Assembly (NCBI RefSeq): GCF_020906515.1
Contig: NC_085849.1
Coordinates: 3,286,001 to 3,350,000 of the forward strand
From: Vanrija pseudolonga
Lineage: Eukaryota > Basidiomycota > Tremellomycetes > Trichosporonales > Trichosporonaceae
DNA: 64,000 bases
Direction: 5' to 3'
Positions 54,468-64,000 of the stretch are shown piece by piece. A program made the position numbers and the translations under genes. The notes under the pieces were generated by a model. That model was not told the origin of the DNA. It searched no databases and was given only the letters and a program-made list of their open reading frames with translations. Position 1 is the first letter of the stretch; every line of letters begins with the position of its first letter.

Positions 54468-55921
54468 TGGCCCACCGCTTGACACGCGCCGCCGCGCCCC
54501 CGCGACCACCAGCATCCCCCTTCGCGTGGGCTTCCAAGGCGGTGCGCTTCCTTGTCCGGCCGTCGTTCCGGCTGAAAACGGTGCTCCTGACGCTGGTGCT
54601 CGGCATCGCTGCCCTCGTCGTCCTCGCTATCAATGTCGCTCACACGGACGTCGACACGATCGTTATCGGCGGAAAGCCTATAGGCGGCAAGCCGCTGCCT
54701 GTGGACCGCAAGCCGACACCCTCTGGTGTACCCGATCCGCCGAAGCGCAGCTTTGAGGAGCCAAACTTTGCGTTGCTATCGGCCAAGCCGCCCCACCAGA
54801 TTGGCTGCGACGTGCCTCTCAATGGCACCAACGCCGGGCCGCTCGTCTTTATCGGTGTCTTCTCGACCATGTCGGAGAAGGCGGAGAGGAGGAGGAGAAT
54901 GTGAGTAGCAGCAGCTGAAGCGAAGTGGCGCTGACTGCCGATACCAGATTCCGCGAACAGCTGTTCCCGGACTTCCCATCAGACCTGTTTACAATCAAGT
55001 TCATCGTCGGCATCCCACCCATGCCACCTAGAGATATCCCTTCCAAGGAGAGAAAGGAGAAGCTGGCCGAGCGCCAGGCGGAGATTGCCAAGGTGGATGA
55101 TGAGATTGCAGAGCACAACGACATCGTCATCCTGCCAGTGGGTCCGCGAGCTGGAAACTGCGACTGACCCGTCCAGATAAAGGAAAACATTGACCACGGC
55201 AAGACGCACGAGTTCTTCAAGTGGATTGCAAGCGAGTACGACGGCCCAGGTCAGGTCAAGGGGCGACCACGGTTCGTCATGAAGGCAGACGACGATGTAA
55301 GTGGCATCCTCCTGTGGCATCACGCTGATCCGCCAAGACACTCCTCGTGGCCCCCAATGTCATCTCCAACTTTATCAACCTCGACTGCAGCAAGAACATC
55401 TACTGGGGCACCTCTGCTGGCCGGTCACGACACTTCAACGACTATTTCCGCGGCCTAGCCTACGCGCTCAGCTGGCCCCTGGTTTCGTGGATTGGCAACG
55501 CCGACATAGCCCCGGCGCATGTCCTCAAGATTGAGGATGCGCGCACAGGCCAGTGGCTCCGGTCTCTGGACCCTGCAGTCGACCCCATCACGCGTATCGA
55601 TCTCGGGTGGTCAATGGGTGACTGGAACCAGCTGGATATCACCATTGCAACGGTAGCATTACGTGGGTGACCGAGTGTGTGGTGCAGCAGCTGACGTGGG
55701 TAGATTGGATCAAGCATGATGGGTGGATCAACCTGCGGCGAGAGCAAGTGCTCGACGCGTGGGAGGAAGAAGGGATCGAGTTCAACCGCTACAATGGCGT
55801 ACTGCCCTACTACAGCATCCAAAAGGGCAGAGTCGTCCCCAAGGCCGCCAAGGAGGAGTATGAGCGCCAGAGGGAGAAGGGATGGGAGAACCCGGGCATG
55901 AACGTGCAGGAGGTGTATTAG
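54467..55921 (+). CDS. Glycosyltransferase family 31 (beta-1,3-galactosyltransferase-like), type II Golgi membrane protein
   Basis: Predicted Golgi glycosyltransferase that adds a beta-1,3-linked sugar to protein or lipid glycans. An N-terminal cytosolic tail of about 38 residues is followed by one membrane anchor (TVLLTLVLGIAALVVLAINV) and the lumenal catalytic domain. Domain motifs are GPLVFIGVFSTMSEKAERRR, LFTIKFIVGIPP, EHNDIVILPIKENIDHGKTH, FFKWIASEY, the metal-binding DxD motif in RFVMKADDD, and a late IGNADIAPAHVLKIEDARTG region corresponding to the family's EDV-type acidic motif. The product has about 430 residues. Introns lie near 54901-54948, 55139-55176, 55297-55339 and 55666-55704. 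GT31 members occur in Cryptococcus relatives in capsule and glycan synthesis; the acceptor here is unknown. Confidence 0.84.
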
Positions 55922-56232
55922 TGCTGTCGCTGTCTTGCAGGCGTGCAGAATGCCAGGTCTGCCATAGAGATGACATGTATCGGTATGAGAGGTCTGAGGC
56001 TGGAAGGGTCGTAGGCGCCGAGATGCCGATCGCGCATCCGTGCAAGAGCGCAGAAAGGCGCCGATGTGCCGATGGCAGCACAGTCTGCCCATCTACTTTG
56101 GACAGGCAGACAAGCCACCGGCAGACCAAACCAGCTTTCGCACCACAGCTGTCTACCACCACCAAGTCTAGCCAAGTTGAATCCATCCCTATCGTACAAC
56201 ACGGTGTAGCTCGCGCAGCTCGCAGCTCTATC
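55922..56232. other. Convergent intergenic region GT31 / NOP10
   Basis: 311 bp between stops once the extra NOP10 exon is counted. It contains only 3' flanks. No gene seen. Confidence 0.4.
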
Positions 56233-56738
56233 TTAAAGGGGCTTGGAGGGAAGCTGGGTAGGGAGGATGCCGAAGCTGGGCGAGTCAGTGAGGGTCCGAG
56301 GTAGAGCGCTCTGGCAACGCAGCGCGGCATATAACACACGCCGCGCGCACACCACCCCCACTCACCGCTTCTTGATGGTCACGCGGTGACGGGAGAACTT
56401 GTCGTCGGGGGAGAAACGCGCGGGGTGGGCCGACTTTGTGGGCTTGCCCTCGGACGTCTTCTTCTGCGGGGTGTGAGCTGTGCGCATTCCAGAGGGTGCA
56501 GGTCGAGCGGCGTAGACAAGGACAAGGACAAGGGATACGTTGCGCGCAGCGTAGCGGCGTCGAGCCGCAGTGCGCTTGGGCAGGTAGCCCGCTGCCCTGC
56601 CCTCGTCATGCGACCTCGACCGACAGACAAGACTAACCTTGAGGGTGTACACGCTGTCGTCGTCAGCTCGCTCCTATACAACCCGCCCAAGTCTACTCAC
56701 CGGTTGCCCTGCGCGTCGAGAGTGTACATGAGATGCAT
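56233..56738 (-). CDS. NOP10: H/ACA snoRNP subunit NOP10
   Basis: Small protein of H/ACA snoRNPs needed for rRNA pseudouridylation with CBF5, GAR1 and NHP2 in the nucleolus. Four minus-strand exons, 56701-56738, 56638-56653 (a 16-nt microexon), 56366-56463 and 56233-56275, give 64 residues, the exact size of the family. Protein: [20 protein letters not shown], then [20 protein letters not shown] and [11 protein letters not shown], then [13 protein letters not shown]. The unspliced reading ends TIKKR at a TGA that is actually inside the donor CG|GTGAGTG. The last exon restores the conserved RFG-LPTQ end, which NOP10 proteins have. A simple ORF search would miss both the start exon and the end. 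Confidence 0.93.
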
Positions 56739-57776
56739 GGTCGGTCGGTCGTGTGGGGTGTCGTGTGGGGTGGTCGGTCGAGGTTGTGTGTGCTGTTTTG
56801 GCTGTCTTCCTGCTGATCTTGACGTCGACTTTCAGAAAATCGCGAAAGTGGGAGGAGGAGGGACGGGGGTAGATTTATCACGGGGGAAAGATGACACGTA
56901 TATGTTTTCACGTGAGTTTGGTTCCGCTCTCTACTGAGCGGAGGTGGATGTGAGTGTGGCGGCGGTGTTGCCACCATGTATGCATCATCACCCTGGTGCA
57001 TTACTCGTAGATGACCAGTATCGGAGGACGAGCCGTTGGGCGTTGTATTCGCCAAGAGTCAATCCCCAACGCGGGCAAGGTGATTGACGGGTGGTGTGCT
57101 CGAGTAGTATGGAGGGGCTGCGTCGAGACGGACGGCGCGAGGGTGGACCAGACGCTCGGTGTGGACGCCACTGACGAGCGGGCATCACGGTGTCAAGGCC
57201 TGGGTTTGTCGTGGACGAGGTGATCATGATGCAATGAGAAGGGAGAGTAGGGTGGAGGGTGGTGGGTGGAGGGGGGTAGGGGGTAACAATGTCGCGGCCG
57301 AGGCTAGACTCATTGTACTGCTCATGGAACTCTCGCCGCACGCACGAGAGCAGTCGCGTCGCTCTCGCCGTCGGGCGGAGCATGGAACAGCTGCTGACTG
57401 ACGATGACGGGGTCGGTGTGAGCTTGACTGCTGCTGTGCAATGAGGTGGGTATGGATGCACACTTGTTTCCTGACGACGACATTGCGCCCGACGAGTTGC
57501 AGGCCACACCGTTCAACTGTTCACTCTTCACACTCGCGCCTGCGCCGCGCCGCGCCCCGTCTTCCTTCCATTCTCCCATTTCCCTCGTCGTCGCTCGCTC
57601 GCCGTATCGTGATTCCCCGACGCCCCTCCCCCCTCGCTCTTTTTCTCACCGACAATCAAGACTTTTCAGCATCCTCCTCTTCCTTTCAACCTCCAACTCA
57701 CTCTCACTCTATATCCCTCGACTTCAACTCTACCCACCTCAACTCACCCCAACACCACTTGTACCCCAGCACCACC
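56739..57776. promoter_or_regulatory. Divergent promoter region NOP10 / RRM gene
   Basis: 1038 bp between divergent starts. The NOP10 side has CACGTG-free GTGTGGGGTG repeats (56753-56772). The RRM side from about 57500 is pyrimidine-rich (CTTTTTCTC, CACTCTCACTC), as in a fungal leader. Open frames through it (56988-57509 minus, 57446-57961 plus) have no recognised motif. Confidence 0.45.
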
Positions 57777-60700
57777 ATGTCAGCAAGAGGCACAGAGGTA
57801 CGCGTACCATCCGACCACCCGCTGACCCCAGCGCCTCAAGCCTAAGCGGACGACATCCAAGAAGTCCAAGGGCAAGGCCGCAGCCAGCGTCGCGGGCGAG
57901 TCGCGTCTCTCGCCCATCGAGGACTCGCCCGTCAAGAAGCCTGCGCCAAAGGACAAGGTGAGCTCGGAGAGTCTTCATTGCTGACACCTAGGTCTCCGCC
58001 GGGGACAAGGTCAGCTATCGTTTGACTGCTGGAGCTGACATTCAGAACGCACAACCCACGTCCCCCACCAGCGAGGCGTGGGAGGCGACGCGCCCCCTCC
58101 AGAGACCCTCATCAGTGCGCCGCATAATCGTTGAGTGACGCTGATCAACGCGCCCAGTCACCTCCAGGCGACAAGCCCCGTCATCTTCCCCCACCTTCTC
58201 GTGCTGATGCCAGCTGGACACAAGAAAATGTAAGCTACAAGATCATCCCACTAGCTGACATCCCAGGCCTTACTCTTCGAGTCCAAGCCCCGCCCCAGGA
58301 GCCCTATGCCGCCTGTCATCGACAAGCCTCCCTCTGTGCGCGACCGTGATCGTGGTCGCTCTGTCCCCAAGGCGCCGGCTCAGTCCATCCCCAAGCAGCA
58401 AGAGGCACCTCGTTTCAGCGAGGCTGAGTCCTCTGCTCGCCGATACCCCGAACCCCGCCAGCATGGGACGTTGCCACCCACCGCCACCTGGGGAAACGAC
58501 TCCTCCCGCCCTCACGGACCACCACCCGCCCATGCGCCTCACAGAAACTTCTCCCTTCCAACCAAGTATGGTGGTAGGCCCCCTCGCCAAAGCCAGAACC
58601 GCGACTGTAACAACACCGAGGTTGCCAACCCTCGCCCTTGGGGCCAGAGCGAGCACACAACGGCCGAGGAGGACGACGGTGGCTGGGGTCACGACTTCAG
58701 CGTCAGCAAATGGATCAGCAATCTCCCTGTCGGCCCGCCCTCCTCGGCGCCGTCGCAGATTCAGGACGGCGCGTCTTCCGACGAGCAGAGTGTCGCTCCA
58801 TCCCAAGCACACAGCCCTGCGCCTTCTCGCCCCGACAGTGCTCCTCCTCAGCGCGCACCGGTGACGGTGTTCTACTCGGACGACGAAGAGGCTGTCCCCC
58901 AAGGTCGGCGCAGCACGGCCTCAACCGAGGGCAACGAGAGCTCGCCTGCTGAGGAGGGGGCGTCCAACGAGGCTTCGGACGAGGCGTCGGATGGGGGAAG
59001 CGCAACCGGTAAGAAGGAGGTTTCTGCCGAGAAGGACAGAGTTGCGACCGCTCGTGGCAAGGAGCCTTACCCCGAAGCACCGGCACCCGCTCGTCGCGGA
59101 CGCGACGTCAGTCGTGGCAGCGGCTTGACGAGCCTCAGGCTGTCCAAGCCTCTGCCCGACCCACCAAAGAAGCTTCCTTGGGGCGTGCTTAACAACCCGG
59201 CCAAGTTTTGGAAGAGGGACCCTCATCCCACTACGAGTCCCATCTTTGCCAGTCGCCGCCTTTATGTCAGGTAAGCAAAGCATCATGATCCAAGCTCACT
59301 CATCGTAGGGCCCCCTTCCCTATCCGCACAGTGGAGTTCAAGGAGCTCGCTGCCAACCACTTTGCCCGTTACGGCACGATCCGCTGCATGTGCGTCACTG
59401 ATTCATCGAGCATCGCTGATCCCAGCATTCCCAACCGCCACCATGACGGCCAGGGAGACGCTCTGTTTGTCATCTATGAGGTACGATATCGTTACCACGC
59501 CCACACTGACACCCGCAGGAAGAAGAATCCGTTCACAAGGTGCTGGAGGACCCCTACAGTGCCCGATGCCTCCACAAGTCGACAAGCCGTAGTGCCATAA
59601 TCGAGATCACGCTCAAGATCAAGACAGTTCCGGCCGAGGTTCAGTTGCGGGCCGTCTGGGTCAATATCACCGGACCTCGTCACGATTCTCGTTCACGTTC
59701 AGCGTCCCCTCGTGGGTTTGACATGGCGGTGAACTCGGAGCGCGAGGAGATGGAGCAGCAGCCTCTGCCACCTTCGCTCTCTATCTGGGCCATCCCCTTC
59801 CTTACCCCCTCTGGACGTACGGTCATGCGTATTCACATCAACGGACACGGGGTCAAGAACGAGCACTTCGAGCAAGCTAGGCTGCAGGCCCTCGAGACCG
59901 GAGGTGAAGCCCAGCTTGTCAAGGAATTTGACCTTGGTCGTCGAGTTCGGGAGAAGGAGGTATTTCGGCCAGGCCTTTCGCTACTAACATGTGCAGTTCC
60001 TCCCCGACCTCATCGATTGCTTCTGCGATGTCCATGAGACTATCAAGCCGTCTGGCGACTCCAAGGGGTGGATCTTCCTTGTCAGCCCGGCCCGAGAGGC
60101 CGACTTCATGCTCAACGTGAGGAATCTTTGCGAGTCGCGCGCTGACATTTCCAGAAGCTCAAGAGTATCCCTGGTGTGTCGGCACGCTATGCTATGGAGA
60201 GTGACGGCGAGGGCCGCTATCGCGTCGGGACCTCTGCCTCTCCGCCCAGATCTCCTCAAGACGGGGAGTCGGGCCAGAGTGGCGCTTCAGCTCCAGCCGA
60301 GGGAGTTGCGGCGGAGGGCGAGGGTGGTGTGCCACTCTCACCTTCTGAGAAGGCGAAGACACCGACCTGGGCCACTCCGACTCGCACCATTCTCGATACC
60401 GGCGTCAAGACCCCTTCTCCCTCGTCCCCCGAGTTCATCCACCCCCATCTCCGTGCTCAAGTCCTTCCAACCTACAAGGGCCGACTCCTTCGCGAGGAGT
60501 ACGTGGACGGTGAGCCCAAGTACTTTGACGATGCGGCAATCTTCGTTGGTCGACTTGTCAAGAACCAGGAGACGCATCTTAGCCTTCTGAAGCGTTTTGA
60601 GCGATACGGGAAGATTGTAAGTGCTCTGCCCACTCGCAAGGTTAACGACGCAGGTCACCATCGAGTACAACCCTGGGTCGACTCAGAGCACTTACGCGAC

Positions 60701-62230
60701 CGCGCGTGTGCTGTTCCAGACCGCTGATGGGGCTTCGAAGGCGATTCAGTACGAGGTGAGCGAAGAGGACGAGCACACTCAACTGACCCATAGGACAATG
60801 CCGTTTCATTTGGCTCTGCAATCAAGGTCGAGCCGAGGAAGGTGCTGCCGATTGATGTTCAGGTATGGGTGCGAAGGGTTCGTCACTGAGACAATAGGCC
60901 CGCAAGATGTACGTCGACCCCATTGGAAGAGCCATGAGCCCCACCATGGCAGCCCAGTACTCGCCTCCGTCACCGGAAGTCTCACGCACCCCACCTGCTG
61001 CACGCACCCCGCCTTCTGTTCGCACGCCACCTACCATGACGCCAATCAGCCAGGCCACGATTCCACTCCCCCTGCCGTGGATGCACCAGCAGCACCAGCA
61101 GCAACCAAGTAATGCTCCAATGCAGCAGACGCACGATCCCACTATGGTCCCCTGGTTCCACCCGCAGTTCATGTTCCCCGGCGGCGGTATGCAGCATGGC
61201 GGCTACAACCCTTCGCAGGTGGCTCATGCCCCCACCATCTATCCCGTCAGTTGCCTCAGCAGCGGCATCATACTGACGACCCCAGATGTGGCTCCCGTTC
61301 CCTATTGGGTTCAACCTTGGCCCAAGCCAGCCACAGACCCACATGCCCTCGACCATCCCCCCGAGTTCTGCTCCACCAGAGTCTGTGGCGGCCGACCCGT
61401 CCGTCCACTCGATGAGCACGGCGCCTGTACAAGAGCCGGCTATGAAGCAAGCCGAGTCGAACCCAGCTTCCGCTATCTCGGCTCCGGACACCAATCATCC
61501 CCGCGTCCTCGGAACCAAGTTCGAGGACGGACTCTTAAAGCCCATCTATGACGCAGATGAGCTCAAGAGATGGCGTGAGGCCAACGGAATCAAGGAGGAG
61601 CAGCCGGCTGCAGTCGCACCGCCGCCACCGGACGCTCCGCCGTCTACCCCCGCTCACAGCGAGCACCTCCCTCTGCTGCCTCTTTCCAGCGGAGGACACG
61701 ACACCCCCGCATCCTTATCTTTCAACGTTACTGTGACACCCCCGAGCATCCAGACGAACCTGACTGGCGGCGACCTGGCCTCGACGCCGACGCGTCCTTC
61801 TCCTCACAGCCTCCCTGAGTCTCCTCCAAGCCGATTCGGCGGTGGCAATCGTTTCCAGGAGCCCTCTACTCGCGGCGTTGCAGGAAGACTGCCTGGTGAC
61901 TTTGTGGGTGGCGCTCCTGGCGGCGGGTACCAGAGTGAGACTGGCCGGCTCTCTGGGCCTCTAGGCCAGTTTCCACCTTCTGGCGGGTGGGGTCGTCGCG
62001 ACTACGGCCCTCCACGTGATTACGGCGGCCCTCGCTACCCTTACCCTGGTGGCCCTGCTACCTACTCTGGTGGTGGTGGCCCAGTTACCAACTCTGGCTG
62101 GCCTCAGCGGAGTGGTCCACGCCAGTACGGCGGTGGACGCGCCAACGACCAATGGGCTAGCCAGGCAATGCCCGACCCGGCGGCGGCCAAGGCTATCCCG
62201 TCGGACGAAGACGACACGGGTGGGTGGTAG
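57777..62230 (+). CDS. Large multi-exon RRM protein with disordered, Pro/Gly-rich regions
   Basis: Predicted RNA-binding protein of roughly 1,250 residues in about 14 exons. The first exons are small: 57777-57797, then an 18-nt microexon at 57992-58009 (VSAGDK). Residues up to about 430 are disordered and acidic or basic in blocks. A divergent RRM-like region follows (RAPFPIRTVEFKELAANHFA, RYGTIRCM, GDALFVIYE, EITLKIK). A second, better RRM lies at 60532-60830: AAIFVGRLVKNQETHLSLLK, RFERYGKIVTIEYN, YATARVLFQTADGASKAIQY. The C-terminus is Pro/Gln then Gly/Tyr-rich (YGPPRDYGGPRYPYPGG) and ends DDTGGW. I do not recognise an orthologue; it looks like an RNP-granule or splicing-type protein. The exon from 61286 reads WLPFPIGFNLGPSQPQTHMP. 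Middle splice joints were taken from GT-AG sites with CTGAC/CTAAC and continuity, so details may shift. Confidence 0.75.
57992..58009 (+). other. 18-nt microexon in the RRM gene
   Basis: GTCTCCGCCGGGGACAAG (VSAGDK) between CTGACACCTAG and GTCAGC. Phase 0 on both sides, so it can be skipped without frameshift. Support is from splice sites and phase alone. Confidence 0.5.
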
Positions 62231-63222
62231 GGTCGTGGTGGGGTGGTCGGACAATTGTCCGCCACCAAAGTAAGTACATAGATTCCCATGAGTTTAGTTT
62301 CGAGCACAGATACCCCGAGTCGGATGGGGGGTGACATGTCCCCTGCGTCCATCGACTCGGTTCCATGTGGGCAAGTAGGCCCTGGGGTGCGACAGTGCAC
62401 GCCCATGAATGAGAGTAAGACTCGCCAATGAAAGTGTACATAAGTAGCGAGCATGAAAGTATAACCTGTGTGAGCCGCGGCAGATGATTTCGGCTTGTGC
62501 AGAAGCCGCAGAAGCCGTGACTGTTCTAGGCGACAGGCATCACACGACGTGTGTACAACTGGCTGATGCCCGATATTGTTGATGGCCTAAAGTCGCCGAC
62601 CCTGATGATGACCGATGGTGGAAAATTTGATTAAATCCAGCAAAACCATTCATCGTCGGCCAAAAGCCCGTCCTGCGCGGCCAATACAGCTCAGAATAGC
62701 ACCATTCGGGGCACGCCGCCCTGCGCTACACGCGGTGGTTCGGGACGATGGCATCGTAGGCCGGCGGAGTGCGCGGAGCGGAGCGAGGCCGCCGGCACGC
62801 CAGCCAGATCGGGGGAGGGGGAGCACATGGTGACGTCCTATCTGCCCTGTGGCGGCCCTGAAAGTGGACTGATATCACCCTCCTCCACTGCCGCGCGCAG
62901 ATCGTAACAACATGCACCATGTGCTCCTCTGCCTTTGAAGCGACTGAGCCGAACAGAGTGGGCTCTTAACACCGGTCTGCACGCGGGCGCGCGCAGTCCC
63001 GCCGGCTGTGGTGCTACTGATTGGGCTGCTGTGGCCGAGACACCTCGCGTGATTGGGCGTGCTGGCGGGCAAGCGCTAAGTATTCCTGCTGACTGACTGA
63101 CTGTGTGCTGATTGATTGATTGACTCGATGCCGCTAGTCCGCGGGGGGCGAGTGGGGCCGTCAAGAGGAGAATGTACAAAAGTGTGCCTTGTCGGCACGT
63201 CTTGTTCGCCACCTAACACACC
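62231..63222. promoter_or_regulatory. Tandem intergenic region before the peptide transporter
   Basis: 992 bp. Contains a perfect 14-bp palindrome CGGACAATTGTCCG (62248-62261), a short hairpin (CGGCTT...AAGCCG, 62491-62508) and a GACT/GATT tetranucleotide repeat (about 63090-63124) roughly 100 bp before the PTR2 ATG. A minus-strand open frame at 62838-63212 begins like a signal peptide but has no coding bias and is not accepted as a gene. Confidence 0.5.
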
Positions 63223-64000
63223 ATGAGCAGTGAGTACCGTCGGTGGTGTCGTGGGCACGTAGCCAGCAGTGGCTGACACGCCCAGACGTAAACGACACAA
63301 CACTCGAGTACGAGTCTGCCCCGCTCCCGCCCTCGGGCCTCCCGACCGAGAAGGACGAGAAGACGTCCATCCACGCCGGCGCCGAGGTGACCTCGCCCGC
63401 GGACGACGGCGAGGAGTACCCTACCACCGAGGAGCTCTCGACGCTCAAGAAGATCCCCGCGCCGCTGGCGTTCGCGGCCTTCTGCCTGTGTTTCGTCGAG
63501 CTCGCCGAGCGCGCGTCGTACTTTGGCTCCTCGCAGATCTTCGCCAACTTCGTCAACAACCCTCTCCCGGAGGGCGGTAACGGCGCCGGCGCCGTCGCCA
63601 AGGGCGCGAAGGGCAAGGACCAGTCGGCGGGCGCGCTGGGCATGGGCAGCGTGTCCGCCTCGGCCGTGTCGTCGACGTTCACGTTCCTCGCGTACGTCAC
63701 GCCCATCCTCGGCGGTATCGTCTCGGACGCGTACTGGGGCCGCTACAAGACCATCTGCGTCGGCGTCGCTGTCGGCGCTATCGCCCACGTGCTCCTCGTC
63801 ATTCCCGGTATTCCGTCGGTCATTAGCGGCGGGCACGCGTTCGTGCCCTTCATCATCGCTGTGCTTATCCTGTCGTTCGCGTCGGGCTTCATCAAGGCCT
63901 CGCTTGGCCCCATGCTCTGCGACCAGAGCCCCGTGAAGAAGCCCGTCATCCGGCTCACTCAGACCGGCGAGCGCGTCATCCTCGACCCGCAGACGACGGT
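63223..64000 (+). CDS. PTR2-type proton-coupled peptide transporter (partial, cut by window end)
   Basis: N-terminal part of a POT/PTR family di- and tripeptide importer of the plasma membrane. Exon 1 has only seven bases (63223-63229, ATG AGC A), followed by a 56-nt intron and exon 2 from 63286, giving MSNVNDTTLEYESAPLPPSG. The cytosolic N-terminus is acidic. Helix 1 contains the POT signature FCLCFVELAERASYFGSSQI (ExxERFxYYG-like, with Ser-Tyr-Phe-Gly), the NFVNNPLP loop follows, and then TFTFLAYVTPILGGIVSDAY with WGRYKTI, the second family signature. IRLTQTGERVILDPQTTV at the edge is the conserved loop after helix 4. The rest of the gene lies beyond 64000. No break is seen in the part present. 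Confidence 0.93.

Noticed and set aside
62838-63212. Minus-strand 124-codon frame starting with a signal-peptide-like segment
   Set aside because: Composition is not coding-like, no homology is recognised, and it lies antisense in the PTR2 promoter.

Overview
This window is nuclear DNA of a basidiomycete yeast. The evidence is dense spacing (24 protein genes in 64 kb on both strands), GC-rich third codon positions, and many very short introns (mostly 35-60 nt) with GTGAGT/GTRNGT donors, a CTGAC or CTAAC branch site and a nearby AG. Protein features such as a large SEC7, a KOG1, a CSN2 and long low-complexity kinase tails suggest a Tremellomycete, most likely Trichosporonales (Cutaneotrichosporon, Trichosporon, Apiotrichum or Vanrija relatives). 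The family-level placement is an inference. I saw no CRISPR array, rRNA, convincing tRNA, transposon or virus-like element.

Left part (1-21 kb): a TatD-type nuclease (-), the splicing factor SYF1 (+), a POF1-like nucleotidyltransferase (-), a vacuolar-type M20 carboxypeptidase (+), an alkaline ceramidase (+), a Tra2-like RRM protein (+), then two protein kinases on the minus strand: one with a long unrecognised tail, one PAS-kinase-like but with no visible PAS domain.

Middle (21-45 kb): the Ski-complex TPR subunit SKI3 (+); a DHA2-type MFS transporter and a transcription factor with two complete Zn2Cys6 clusters, in tandem on the minus strand; a NOSIP-like RING/U-box protein (+); mevalonate diphosphate decarboxylase (+); an unrecognised 100-residue protein (-); the nuclear-pore membrane protein NDC1 (+); the TORC1 subunit KOG1/Raptor (-); and COP9 signalosome subunit 2 (+).

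Right part (45-64 kb): the ARF exchange factor SEC7 (+), a secreted M64 metallopeptidase (+), tubulin cofactor A (-), a GT31 glycosyltransferase (+), NOP10 (-), a large RRM protein (+) and the start of a PTR2-type peptide transporter (+), cut by the window edge.

Most genes are unrelated housekeeping functions. The one stretch that looks like a functional module is 27.1-31.2 kb. There the double-zinc-cluster regulator lies directly upstream of the transporter. Both start codons are preceded by nearly the same 23-base element, and both upstream regions hold arrays of CGG/CCG half-sites. Other points of interest are splicing oddities: a probable GC-AG intron in SKI3, a NOP10 last exon hidden behind an apparent stop, microexons of 16-18 nt, a 583-nt first intron in the Tra2-like gene, and a uORF whose stop overlaps the GT31 start.
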